Shown: piece after piece, positions 1 through 8,600 of the stretch
Position numbering within the stretch: position 1 is the stretch's first letter
Layout: every line of letters starts with the position of its first letter
Source of the DNA: JBGQDM01 sp041495845
GTDB taxonomy: Bacteria; Acidobacteriota; Terriglobia; Terriglobales; Acidobacteriaceae
Assembly (NCBI GenBank): GCA_041495845.1
Contig: JBGQDM010000093.1
Coordinates: forward strand, 1-12,693
DNA length: 12,693 nucleotides
Direction: 5' to 3'
Position numbers and translations under genes: made by a program
Notes under the pieces: model-generated
What the model was told of the DNA's origin: nothing
Databases searched by the model: none
What the model saw: the letters and a program-made list of their open reading frames with translations, nothing else

Positions 1-228
1 AAGCGCGAAAAGAAGCTCAACGCCAACGTGGATTTTTATTCGGCGTCGACTTACTACACGCTGGGTATCGGTGTGGACTTGTTTACGCCGATCTTTGCCG
101 TGTCGCGCATCAGCGGTTGGGCCGCCCATGTCATCGAACAACTCGACGACAACCGCCTCATTCGCCCCCGCGCCGAATATCTGGGCCCCAGGTACCCGGC
201 CACCTACATCGCCGTGGAAAATCGCTAG
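1..228 (+). CDS. gltA: Citrate synthase, C-terminal 75 residues (5' truncated by window edge)
   Basis: This is the end of a type-II-like citrate synthase, which condenses acetyl-CoA with oxaloacetate to make citrate in the cytoplasm. The frame is open from base 1 to the TAG at 226-228. The residues NVDFYSAS contain the aspartate that acts as catalytic base in this family. They are followed by the typical LFTPIFAVSRISGW segment, which carries a substrate-binding arginine, and by AHVIEQ and NRLIRPRAEY near the C-terminus. No internal damage is visible. The start lies outside the window, so length and operon context cannot be judged. Other 2-methylcitrate/citrate synthase paralogues share these motifs, so the exact substrate is slightly less certain than the family. 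Confidence 0.93.
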   Translation, partial: KREKKLNANVDFYSASTYYTLGIGVDLFTPIFAVSRISGWAAHVIEQLDDNRLIRPRAEYLGPRYPATYIAVENR

Positions 229-260
229 CTGGAGCGAAGTCTCCTAGAAGATTGCGTGGG

Positions 261-300
261 AACGGCCGCCCTCGGCCGTTCAGGCGGAGCGCAGCTCCGC
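261..300 (+). repeat. Two tandem perfect hairpins downstream of citrate synthase
   Basis: Two inverted repeats lie head to tail. The first has 8-bp arms AACGGCCG (261-268) and CGGCCGTT (273-280) around a CCCT loop. The second has 7-bp arms GCGGAGC (284-290) and GCTCCGC (294-300) around a GCA loop. They begin 32 bases after the citrate synthase stop, so they could end or protect that transcript. Neither is followed by a T run, so a canonical intrinsic terminator is not supported. The paired design resembles dispersed REP-like elements, but only one copy is in this window. Confidence 0.55.
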
Positions 301-358
301 AGGGTTCGCATCGTCACCCGGAAGCCTCTTGCCTTTTCGGCCCGCGCCCTTCTCCGCG

Positions 359-364
359 TACAAT
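359..364 (+). promoter_or_regulatory. Candidate -10 box upstream of the cysteine desulfurase
   Basis: TACAAT matches the sigma-70 -10 consensus at five of six positions and ends 12 bases before the ATG at 377. Only a poor -35 match (TTTCGG at 335-340, 18-base spacing) is present. If this box is used, the transcript would be almost leaderless, which fits the weak ribosome-binding site. The same hexamer recurs before vapB and acs. Confidence 0.3.
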
Positions 365-376
365 CATCCAAGAGCC

Positions 377-1543
377 ATGCGCCGGGTGTACTTCGACAAT
401 AACGCCACCACGCCCACGCTGCCCGAGGTCCGGGCGGCGATGGAACCTTATTTTCTCGAGCACTTCGGCAACGCCTCGTCGATTCACCACCATGGGCAGG
501 AGACCCGCGCAGCGGTCGAGCGTGCTCGCGCAGCGGTGGCCCGCCTGCTCGGATGCCGAGCTTCGGAAATCGTATTCACCAGTGGCGGGACCGAGGCGGA
601 CAATCTGGCGTTAGCCGGGCTGGTGCGCGCGGGTGACCACGTCATCACTTCCACCATCGAGCACCATGCCGTGCTCAACAGCGCCCACCATCTGGAGAGC
701 CGGGGCTGCGCCGTCACCTATGTGCCGGTGAATGGCCAGTGTCTGGTGGATCCCGACGATGTGCGGCGCGCCTTGCGGCCCACCACCAAGTTAATTTCCA
801 TCATGCTGGCCAACAACGAAACCGGCGTGCTGCAGCCCGCTGAAGCGATTGGCGCCATCGCCGCCGAGGCCGACGTCTACTTCCACGCCGATGCGGTGCA
901 GGCGGCGGGCAAAGTACCCATTGCTGTCGACCGCCTCGGTTGCGATTTGCTCAGCATTTCCGGGCACAAGATGCATGCCCCACAGGGTGTGGGCGCGCTC
1001 TACGTACGTAAGGGAACGCTGCTCGAGCCGCTGCTTTACGGCGGAAGCCACGAACGCTCGCGGCGCGCAGGCACCGAAAATGTGCCCGGCATTGTAGGAC
1101 TGGGCGCAGCGGCCGAAATCGCCCTGGAAGGATTCGCGCAAGGTAGCGACCAGAAGCTGGCCGCACTGCGCGACCGGTTGCAAACGACTTTGGCAGAGGA
1201 AGTCGAATCCGCCACCGTCAACGGCGCGGCTGCACCGCGTGTCCCTAACACGACGAATCTCTGCTTCGAACACATTGAAGGCGAGGCGTTGGTGATTGCG
1301 CTCGACTTGAAGGGTCTGGCGGTTTCCACCGGCGCGGCCTGCTCCTCCGGAGCCATTGAACCGTCGCATGTGCTCACCGCGATGGGCCTGACGCCGGCGC
1401 GGGCCCGCGCCAGCATTCGCTTCAGCCTGGGCAAGCAGAACACGGCGGAGGAGGTTGAGTTCGCGTTGTCCCTCTTGCCGGGGACGCTGGCACGGCTGCG
1501 CGAGTTGTCCCCGCTGTGGAAGAAAGAAGCGATGCGGTCGTAG
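377..1543 (+). CDS. Cysteine desulfurase, NifS/IscS family
   Basis: This PLP enzyme removes sulfur from L-cysteine as a protein-bound persulfide and releases alanine, supplying Fe-S cluster assembly and tRNA thiolation in the cytoplasm. The 388-residue length is normal. Visible motifs are the N-terminal YFDNNATTP, the PLP-stacking histidine region TIEHHAV (H96/H97), ANNETG, FHADAVQ (D172, Q175), the Schiff-base lysine in SGHK (K198), and the nucleophilic cysteine C322 in GAACSSG. The C322 loop with EPSHVL reads more like NifS than housekeeping IscS, but the two are hard to separate by eye. I chose the ATG at 377 because the family begins just before YFDNNATT; an in-frame TTG at 329 would add 16 unsupported residues. 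mnmA follows after 91 bases on the same strand, so its likely sulfur client is next door. Confidence 0.95.
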   Translation: MRRVYFDNNATTPTLPEVRAAMEPYFLEHFGNASSIHHHGQETRAAVERARAAVARLLGCRASEIVFTSGGTEADNLALAGLVRAGDHVITSTIEHHAVLNSAHHLESRGCAVTYVPVNGQCLVDPDDVRRALRPTTKLISIMLANNETGVLQPAEAIGAIAAEADVYFHADAVQAAGKVPIAVDRLGCDLLSISGHKMHAPQGVGALYVRKGTLLEPLLYGGSHERSRRAGTENVPGIVGLGAAAEIALEGFAQGSDQKLAALRDRLQTTLAEEVESATVNGAAAPRVPNTTNLCFEHIEGEALVIALDLKGLAVSTGAACSSGAIEPSHVLTAMGLTPARARASIRFSLGKQNTAEEVEFALSLLPGTLARLRELSPLWKKEAMRS

Positions 1544-1546
1544 CCG

Positions 1547-1563
1547 CTCAGCGTGGGGCTGAG
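1547..1563 (+). other. Small hairpin after the cysteine desulfurase
   Basis: CTCAGC (1547-1552) and GCTGAG (1558-1563) form a perfect 6-bp stem with a GTGGG loop three bases after the stop codon. No T tract follows, so it may be a weak attenuator or an mRNA 3' end rather than a terminator. Read-through into mnmA is expected. Confidence 0.35.
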
Positions 1564-1575
1564 GAAAGGCTTAAC

Positions 1576-1630
1576 CGCAGAGGACGCAGAATTCGCAGAG
1601 GAAGCTAGAAGCCAGGAGCTAGAGGATAGG
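1576..1630 (+). repeat. Compound micro-tandem repeats (9-bp x3, then 7-bp x4) before mnmA
   Basis: Three 9-bp units run without a gap: CGCAGAGGA (1576-1584), CGCAGAATT (1585-1593), CGCAGAGGA (1594-1602). They are followed directly by 7-bp units: AGCTAGA (1603-1609), AGCCAGG (1610-1616), AGCTAGA (1617-1623) and the weaker GGATAGG (1624-1630). The array ends four bases before the mnmA ATG, and its last units contain the Shine-Dalgarno-like AGAGGA at 1621-1626. The block fills most of the gap between the two sulfur genes. Confidence 0.6.
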
Positions 1631-1634
1631 TTTT

Positions 1635-2744
<1,110 letters not shown>

Positions 2745-2755
2745 CTCATCTCTTT

Positions 2756-2779
2756 AATCGTCCTGGCGCCCAGACGATT
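2756..2779 (+). terminator. Possible terminator hairpin after mnmA
   Basis: AATCGT plus CTGG (2756-2766, one bulged C at 2762) pairs with CCAG plus ACGATT (2770-2779) around a CGC loop, giving a 10-bp stem with one bulge 11 bases after the mnmA stop. The downstream bases are pyrimidine-rich but not a clean T run, so efficiency is doubtful. Its position between mnmA and the vapBC promoter fits an operon boundary. Confidence 0.45.
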
Positions 2780-2784
2780 GCCTC

Positions 2785-2813
2785 TTGCGTCCGCTTTTGT
2801 GTAGATATACAAT
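2785..2813 (+). promoter_or_regulatory. Predicted vapBC promoter
   Basis: A -35-like TTGCGT (2785-2790) and a -10-like TACAAT (2808-2813) are separated by exactly 17 bases. Transcription would start near 2820, about 20 bases before the antitoxin ATG. The -10 box overlaps the left arm of the dyad at 2804-2827, so binding there would block RNA polymerase. Confidence 0.5.
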
Positions 2814-2827
2814 GCAAGGTGTATATC
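2804..2827 (+). promoter_or_regulatory. Dyad operator of the vapBC-type operon
   Basis: A perfect inverted repeat has arms GATATACA (2804-2811) and TGTATATC (2820-2827) around an 8-base spacer. It overlaps the predicted -10 box and start site. AbrB/MazE-fold antitoxins, usually with their toxin, repress their own operons through such palindromes, so I infer autoregulation. The AT-rich arms stand out from the GC-rich surroundings. Confidence 0.65.
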
Positions 2828-2839
2828 AATGGAGGCGCC

Positions 2840-3070
2840 ATGCAGATTTCGAAATGGGGCAACAGCCTAGCGGTGCGTTTGCCGGCAGCCATCGTGGAGG
2901 CACTCGGGCTCAAGGACGGCGACCAGATCGAGATTCGAATAGCCGGTGAGCGGAGCTTTGAGGTGGGTCCTGACCGAAGCAGACAGCGCGCCCTAGCTCG
3001 CCTGCGCAAACTTCGCCGGCCTTTGCCTCCCGGCTTTGTTTTTGACCGCCTCGAAGCGAATGAGGGCTAA
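2840..3070 (+). CDS. AbrB/MazE-type antitoxin of a VapBC-like pair
   Basis: This 76-residue protein should bind and neutralise the PIN toxin encoded just downstream and repress the operon. The N-terminal half, starting MQISKWGNSLAVRLP and continuing through VEALGLKDGDQIEI, is a typical SpoVT/AbrB swapped-hairpin DNA-binding domain. The basic middle (RSRQRALARLRKLRR) and the ending FVFDRLEANEG form the toxin-binding tail seen in antitoxins paired with PIN proteins. I chose the ATG at 2840 because GGAGG (2831-2835) lies four bases upstream and the domain begins at that methionine. A GTG at 2819 would put coding sequence over the operator. The toxin start is six bases after the stop, a standard toxin-antitoxin layout. 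A MazE-family name would be equally acceptable. Confidence 0.88.
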   Translation: MQISKWGNSLAVRLPAAIVEALGLKDGDQIEIRIAGERSFEVGPDRSRQRALARLRKLRRPLPPGFVFDRLEANEG

Positions 3071-3076
3071 GGGCGA

Positions 3077-3490
3077 ATGCCCGCCAGAGCCTTCTTGGAC
3101 ACCAACGTACTCCTCTACGCCATCGCGCAGGATGATCCACGCAGCAGTCAAGCTGAGGAACTCCTGGCGGCGGGTGGTGTGCTCAGCGTGCAAGTCTTGA
3201 ACGAATTTGTCTCCGTTGCCCGGCGTAAGATCCACATGCCTTGGCCGGACATCGCGGAAGCGCTGCGTGCCATTCAGGATCTCTGTTCCCCACCTCTTCC
3301 CATCACGCTGGAGACGCACCAGTCCGCGCTGAGGATTGCGGAAAAGTATGGTTGCGGAATCTACGATGCGCTGGTCGTCGCTGCCGCGCTGCAGGCGCAA
3401 TGCGCCGTCCTTTATTCCGAGGATTTCCAACACGGGCAAATCATTGATGGGCAACTGACCATCCGCAATCCTTTCCGCCGGCTGTCATGA
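3077..3490 (+). CDS. PIN-domain ribonuclease toxin, VapC-like
   Basis: This 137-residue PIN protein is predicted to be a Mg2+-dependent endoribonuclease that cuts RNA when not bound by its antitoxin. The conserved acidic residues are present: D8 in FLDTN, E43 in LNEF, D97 in IYDAL, and E115/D116 in SEDFQHG. It therefore looks catalytically intact. The sequence LSVQVLNEF around the second acid and YGCGIYDALV around the third are typical of this toxin group. The ATG at 3077 is six bases after the antitoxin stop, with AAGGG at 3069-3073, so translation is probably coupled. The RNA target cannot be read from the sequence. The flanks show no transposase or direct repeats, so any recent transfer left no obvious trace. 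Confidence 0.9.
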   Translation: MPARAFLDTNVLLYAIAQDDPRSSQAEELLAAGGVLSVQVLNEFVSVARRKIHMPWPDIAEALRAIQDLCSPPLPITLETHQSALRIAEKYGCGIYDALVVAAALQAQCAVLYSEDFQHGQIIDGQLTIRNPFRRLS

Positions 3491-3595
3491 GGGGTGGGAA
3501 GGGGAAGGCAGTCGCTCACAAGATCAGGATAGGGATCACGGTGTAACCGGCATCGACGGGCTCATGTGGAGTAGGGACGCCACACAGACCAGCCT

Positions 3596-4099
3596 TCAGA
3601 TAAACATCTCGTCCTGCGGCACGGCCGATGCGTCGCGCGAGCCCTTCCGGCCGCCGACTAAGAATTGCAGCGCCACCCCGAGTCCGTGCACCAGCCCGGA
3701 AAGCTGGCGGATGGGAGAGACTACGGTGTTGTGTACGAGGTCCGTCGTTTCCTCCACCCGGTCCATGGTGCGGCTGACCATCTCATCGGCGCGAATCACC
3801 TGCAGCCGGGTGCGATCGAGCACATCATGCACGGTGGCATCGAGACGGGTCATGTGCCCGCGCACCAGCCGGGACGAGTGGTTCAGGTTGTCGGCGATGC
3901 TGTTGACCTGCGGCCGGAGTTCCACCAGCATGTCGTGGGCTTTCTCGATGGCCGGCAACGCTTTGGACTTGACTTCGCCGGCCAGCGCTTCCATGCGCTG
4001 ACTGCTCTTGCGCATGGTGAAATACATGGCCGCCAGAATCACCATCTGCAGCACGATGGCTACCGAGGTGATGGCGATGAAAAGTGTCAGTTTGTCCAT
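3596..4099 (-). CDS. Membrane-anchored helical protein, DUF948-like
   Basis: I recognise only the general type. It is a 167-residue protein with one N-terminal membrane helix (about residues 5-27, rich in I, V, L and A), followed by a long, largely polar, probably coiled-coil region (about 30-150) with heptad-like spacing. It ends in a short flexible tail. This layout resembles DUF948 and related bacterial membrane-tethered proteins of unknown function. The ATG at 4097-4099 has AAGGG eight bases upstream on the - strand. It lies 47 bases downstream of the YtxH gene on the same strand. Both are small single-span anchored coiled-coil proteins, so a shared envelope or stress role is plausible but unproven. 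No enzymatic motif is visible. Confidence 0.75.
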   Translation of the reverse strand: MDKLTLFIAITSVAIVLQMVILAAMYFTMRKSSQRMEALAGEVKSKALPAIEKAHDMLVELRPQVNSIADNLNHSSRLVRGHMTRLDATVHDVLDRTRLQVIRADEMVSRTMDRVEETTDLVHNTVVSPIRQLSGLVHGLGVALQFLVGGRKGSRDASAVPQDEMFI

Positions 4100-4146
4100 G
4101 GAAGCACCCTTATCGGCCCGTGGGCCGCTCCGGCCGAAACCCCTGA

Positions 4147-4452
4147 CTAGAGATTCTGTGGTCCGGGCTCTGCGGTCTTTTCGCGGTAGGCCTGACGACC
4201 GGCCTCGTACGCTGTGCGAAAACTTTCTCGGTGCTGGCTCACCGCTTCTTTGCCGCGGTCAATCCAGTCATTGGCCTGCTCCCGCACCCGCCGTGCCTGT
4301 TGCCGCACCTGGTCGCGACCCTCTTCCGCGCGAGCGCGCAACGCGTCCCGTGTCTCCGCACCCGACCGAGGCGCGTAGAGCACACCCACCGCCGCGCCAA
4401 TGCCCAATCCCGCCAAAAACCAGAGAAGCCCAGTGCCGTTATTGTCTGCCAT
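4147..4452 (-). CDS. YtxH-domain protein
   Basis: This is a 101-residue protein with one N-terminal glycine-rich membrane helix (about residues 8-25, LLWFLAGLGIGAAVGVL), followed directly by the family hallmark YAPRSGAETR. A charged amphipathic helix rich in R, E, Q and A fills the rest and could form a coiled coil. YtxH proteins are widespread small membrane-anchored proteins, some linked to general stress in Bacillus, and their molecular role is not known. The ATG at 4450-4452 is fixed by a perfect AGGAGG (complement of 4458-4463) five bases upstream. A longer in-frame start at 4557 would add 35 residues lacking family similarity. A candidate promoter lies just upstream, so this gene and the next one form a likely two-gene unit. 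Confidence 0.85.
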   Translation of the reverse strand: MADNNGTGLLWFLAGLGIGAAVGVLYAPRSGAETRDALRARAEEGRDQVRQQARRVREQANDWIDRGKEAVSQHRESFRTAYEAGRQAYREKTAEPGPQNL

Positions 4453-4483
4453 AAACACCTCCTGCATTAAGGCTGATGAGGCG

Positions 4484-4513
4484 ATGGTAGCACCCCGGTC
4501 AGAGGGATTACAA
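4484..4513 (-). promoter_or_regulatory. Predicted promoter for the YtxH gene pair
   Basis: Read on the - strand, a -35-like TTGTAA (4513-4508) and a -10-like TACCAT (4489-4484) are separated by 18 bases. The start site would fall near 4477, giving a leader of about 25 bases with a perfect AGGAGG. The DHOD-like gene ends at 4565, so this promoter sits in the gap and could uncouple the YtxH pair from the nifJ operon. Confidence 0.4.
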
Positions 4514-4564
4514 ACCACCACGTCGCAGGCAGTGGCCACAAGCACGAGAATCCGCAACGGCCGG

Positions 4565-5605
4565 TCAGTCGCCGGTGAGGATGCGCCAGGCGCTCTCGCT
4601 GTCCAGCACCACGTGTTGATAGCCCTTGATCGCCCGCATGTACTGGGCGCGCTCGTATTCGCCGGGATGGGCCACGTTCTTCTGGCTCATGCTGCCGCGC
4701 ATCTGGGTTACGGATTCGTATTCGTGCTCTTCCATCCACGCGCGGATGCCCCGTTCGACTCGCCCGAGATGCAACAAGCCGTTGCGGAAGAGCGCCGAAC
4801 AGAGCATGGTGACGGTGGCGCCTACCAGGAGGAGTTTCAGTGCATCTTCGGCCTGGTGGACACCGCTGGTGGCCGCCAGTTGCGCCCGCACCCGGCCATA
4901 CAGAATCCCGATCCAGGTCAGCGGCAGGCGCAATTCCTGCTCCGTGCTGAGCAACACACTGGGCCGGATCTCCAGATGTTCCAGGTCCACATCCGGCTGG
5001 TAGAAGCGGTTGAAGAGCACCAGCGCATCCGCGCCGCCTTCATCGAGCCGCCGGGCAAAGTTGGAAAAATTGGTGAAGTGCGGGCCCAGCTTGACGGCCA
5101 CCGGAATCGTGACCGCGGACTTGACCGCTTTCAGAATGTCCAGATACCGCTGCTCAATTTCGGCTGAGGTTTTGTCCGGGTCGGCGGGGATCCAATAGAT
5201 GTTGCATTCGAGCGCATCGGCTCCGGCCTGTTGTATTTGCTTCGCGTATTCAATCCAGCCTCCCGCGCTGGTGCCGTTCAGGCTGGCAATAATGGGTACG
5301 CCCACCGTTTCTTTGGCCTTCCGGATATGTTTCAGGTAGCCTTCGGGCCCGAGGTGGAACTCGCGCGGCTGCGGAAAGTAGCTGAGCGACTCAGCGAAGC
5401 TCTCCGTGCCGGCGGTGAGGCGCTGGTCCAACTCCAGACTTTCCTGGCGCAACTGCTCTTCGAAGAGCGAGTACAGCACGATGGCGGAAGCGCCCGCCTC
5501 TTCCAGCCTCCGGATCGTGTCCAACTCTTGTGACAGTGGCGACGCCGAAACCACCAGCGGCGTGGCCAGCTTCAAACCCAGATAGCTTGTGCTCAGGTCA
5601 ACCAT
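4565..5605 (-). CDS. Dihydroorotate dehydrogenase-like flavoprotein next to nifJ
   Basis: This 346-residue protein has a PyrD-type TIM-barrel fold that should bind FMN. Recognisable segments are the N-terminal YLGLKLATPLVVSASPLS, SLNGTSAGG (108-116), AVKLGPHFTN (170-179, with the FMN-contacting lysine K172), LFNRFYQPD (197-205) and TSGVH (246-250). The loop that normally reads NxSCPN and carries the catalytic cysteine or serine instead reads ECNIYWIPADPD (133-144); the cysteine position is tryptophan. True dihydroorotate oxidation is therefore doubtful. The start at 5605 has GAGGAA upstream and lies 22 bases after the nifJ stop, so the two are probably one transcript. I recall DHOD-like genes beside nifJ in other bacteria, which would suggest a redox or electron-transfer partner role rather than pyrimidine synthesis; this is inference. 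Confidence 0.85.
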   Translation of the reverse strand: MVDLSTSYLGLKLATPLVVSASPLSQELDTIRRLEEAGASAIVLYSLFEEQLRQESLELDQRLTAGTESFAESLSYFPQPREFHLGPEGYLKHIRKAKETVGVPIIASLNGTSAGGWIEYAKQIQQAGADALECNIYWIPADPDKTSAEIEQRYLDILKAVKSAVTIPVAVKLGPHFTNFSNFARRLDEGGADALVLFNRFYQPDVDLEHLEIRPSVLLSTEQELRLPLTWIGILYGRVRAQLAATSGVHQAEDALKLLLVGATVTMLCSALFRNGLLHLGRVERGIRAWMEEHEYESVTQMRGSMSQKNVAHPGEYERAQYMRAIKGYQHVVLDSESAWRILTGD

Positions 5606-5627
5606 GGGAGTTCCTCATCTCGAAATT

Positions 5628-8600
5628 TCAATGCGACTTCGCCGGTTCGTTGGCTGTTTTGCGCTGTGCCAGGTATTCATAAAAACGCCAGCGCAGTTCG
5701 ACATCGTGCTGGGCCCGTTCCCAGAGTTGCCGCGCTTGTTCGGGATGGCTCTTGGTCAGCATCTGGAACCGGGTTTGCGATTGCAGATATTCCTTGACCT
5801 TGGCGGTGGGCGCGCGCGAATCCAGCTGCAGCGGGTTCTCGCCCGCCAGTTCGCGTTCCGGATGGTAGCGATACAGCAGCCACTGTCCGGAGTCCACCAT
5901 CTGCTTGTGGGCAGACATGGCCGTGGTCATGTTGATGCCGTGGGCAATGCAGTGCGAGTAGGCAATGATCAGGCTGGGGCCCTTGTAGGCTTCCGCTTCA
6001 AGAAACGCTTTCAACGTGTGCTCGTCTTTGGCGCCCATGGCAACGCTGGCCACATACACGTTGCCGTAACTCATGGCCATGAGGCCAAGGTCTTTTTTTG
6101 CGCCCGGTTTCCCGGCAGCGGCAAACTTGGCCACCGCCCCGCGCGGTGTGGACTTCGACATCTGGCCCCCCGTGTTGGAGTAGACCTCAGTGTCGAGGAC
6201 GAGCAAGTTGACGTCGCGGCCGCTGGCGATCACGTGATCGAGGCCGCCGTAGCCGATGTCATACGCCCAGCCGTCGCCGCCCACAATCCACACGCTCTTC
6301 TTTACCAGCATGTCGGCCATCGTGAGCAACTGTCGTGCGGCGGGAGAGTCGAGGCGCGCCAGGCGCTCCTTGAGCACGTCCACTCGTTGCCGCTGCTCAA
6401 AGATCTCGGCTTCGTCCTTCTGGGCCGTTTCCAGCAGCGCCGTGACCAAGTCGTCGCCCAACTCCGTCGCTAAGCGTCGCAGGAGCTCACGGGCGAATTC
6501 CTGCTGCTTGTCAATCGACAGGCGGAAGCCCAGGCCGAACTCCGCGTTGTCTTCAAACAGCGAGTTCGACCACGCCGGCCCGCGACCAGCCGCGTTCTTG
6601 GTCCACGGCGTGGTCGGCAGATTGCCCCCATAAATGGAAGAGCAGCCGGTGGCATTGGCGATGATGGCGCGGTCGCCAAAAAGTTGCGTGAGCAATTTGA
6701 GGTACGGCGTCTCGCCGCAACCGGCACACGCACCGGAGAATTCAAACAACGGCTCCTGCACCTGCTGCTGCCGGATCGTGGTCAGCTTCACCCGCTTCCG
6801 ATCCAGTTCCGGAAGCTGTAGGAAGAACTTCCAGTTTTCGCTTTCCGGAGCGCGCAACGGCGGCTGGGGCATCATGTTCAGCGCCTTCAGCCGCGTCTCA
6901 CTCTTGTTCTTGGCAGGACAGATGTCGACGCAGATGCCGCAGCCGGTGCAGTCTTCCGGCGCGACCTGGATGGCATACTTCAACCCCGCCCAGTCTTTCT
7001 CTTTGGCGTCGCAGGACTTGAAGGTTTCCGGGGCGCTCGCCAGCAGCGGTCCTTCGAAGACCTTGATGCGAATCGTGCTGTGCGGGCAGACGATGGCGCA
7101 CTTGCCGCATTGAATGCACACCTTGGTGTCCCACACCGGAATTTCCAGCGCGATGTTGCGTTTCTCCCAGGTGGCGGTTCCGGTAGGGAAGGTGCCATCG
7201 CAGGGGAAGGCGCTGACGGGAAGGTCGTCGCCGCGTCCGCCGTAGATTGTGCCCAACACGTCGCGGACAAATTCCGGCGCTGCCGGTGAAAAGGGCGGCG
7301 GAACATGGCTGCTGCTTGTGGCTACCGCCGGCACCTGTACTTCGTGCAAGTGTGCCAGCGTGGCATCCACCGCGGCCAGATTGCGGCGCACAATCTCTTC
7401 GCCCTTGCGCCCGTACGTATCGCGAATGGACTGCCGAATCGCGTCGACGGCCTGCTCGCGTGGCAACACCTGCGAGATGGCGAAAAAGCACACCTGCAAG
7501 ATCGTGTTCATGCGCGCGCCCATGCCGGTTTCGCGCGCCACGGTGTAACCGTCAATCACATAAAAGCGCGCCTTCCTTGCAATCAGGCCGTCCTGCACTT
7601 CCCGCGGTAGTTTGTCCCAGACTTCCCCCGGGCCATAGGGACTGTTCAGCAGAAACGTGCCGCCGGCAATCAGCGGCCAAAGCATGTCGTAGCGCTCCAG
7701 AAAGAGCCATTGGTGGCACGCAACAAAGTTGGCCTTGGAAACCAGATAGCTGGACTGAATGGGGCGGGGGCCGAAGCGCAAGTGCGAAACCGTGACCGCA
7801 CCCGCTTTCTTGGAATCGTAGACAAAATACCCCTGGGCTGAGTTTTCCGTGTTTTCGCCAATGATTTTGATGGAATTCTTGTTGGCGCTGACCGTGCCGT
7901 CGGAACCGAGCCCGTAGAACAAGGCGCGCACCACGTCATCCGGTTCGGTGGAGAATTCGGGATCGCAGTCCAAACTCGTCTGGCTGACATCGTCGTGAAT
8001 GCCCACGGTAAAGTGATCTTTGGGAGTCTCCTGCGCCAGGTTGTCGAACACCGCCTTGACCATGGCCGGGGTGAACTCTTTCGAGGAGAGGCCGTAGCGC
8101 CCGCCGAATACGCGCGGCATGCGGTTGCCCGCACCGGCGCGACGTTCCCAGCCGGACTGCAGGGCGTGGACACTATCCAGGTACAGCGGTTCGCCACCCG
8201 CACCGGGTTCCTTGGTGCGATCCAGCACGGCAATGGAACGCACCGTCGACGGCAGCGCGGCCAGCAGATGTTCGGCGGAAAACGGCCGGAACAACCGCAC
8301 CTTGACCAGACCGAGCTTTTTCCCCTGGCGATTCAGAAACTGCACGGTTTCATCAGCCGCTTCGGCGCCGGAACCCATCATCACCAGCACCTGCTCCGCA
8401 TCAGGCGCGCCCACGTAATCAAACAGGTGATAGCTGCGGCCCGAGATTCCAGCAAATTGATCCATCGCCTGCTGCGTCAACCCAGCACAAGCTGCGTAGT
8501 AAGGGTTCGCGCGTTCGCGGGCCTGGAAAAATACGTCCGGGTTTTGCGCCGTACCGCGCAGCACGGGATGGTCCGGTGAGAGCGCGCGTTGCCGGTGTTC

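Noticed and set aside
791..1369. Open frame on the - strand inside the cysteine desulfurase
   Set aside because: It is a shadow of the desulfurase frame, with no start signal or recognisable motif.
1576..1602. CRISPR array
   Set aside because: The 9-bp units touch each other without spacers and are far too short for CRISPR repeats; no cas gene is present.
3491..3595. Possible small gene or RNA between the toxin and the membrane protein
   Set aside because: No start with a ribosome-binding site, no strong hairpin and no conserved motif is visible in this 105-base gap.
4453..4557. Longer start for the YtxH protein
   Set aside because: The perfect AGGAGG sits just before the ATG at 4452, and the extra residues would cover the predicted promoter.
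4400..5167. Open frame of 255 codons on the + strand opposite the DHOD-like gene
   Set aside because: It crosses the YtxH start, its promoter and the DHOD-like gene, has no recognisable domain, and mirrors the real coding frame.
5589..6473. Long open frame on the + strand opposite the nifJ 3' end
   Set aside because: It lies entirely opposite nifJ and its start region, has no family resemblance, and is expected from GC-rich codon bias in the opposite frame.
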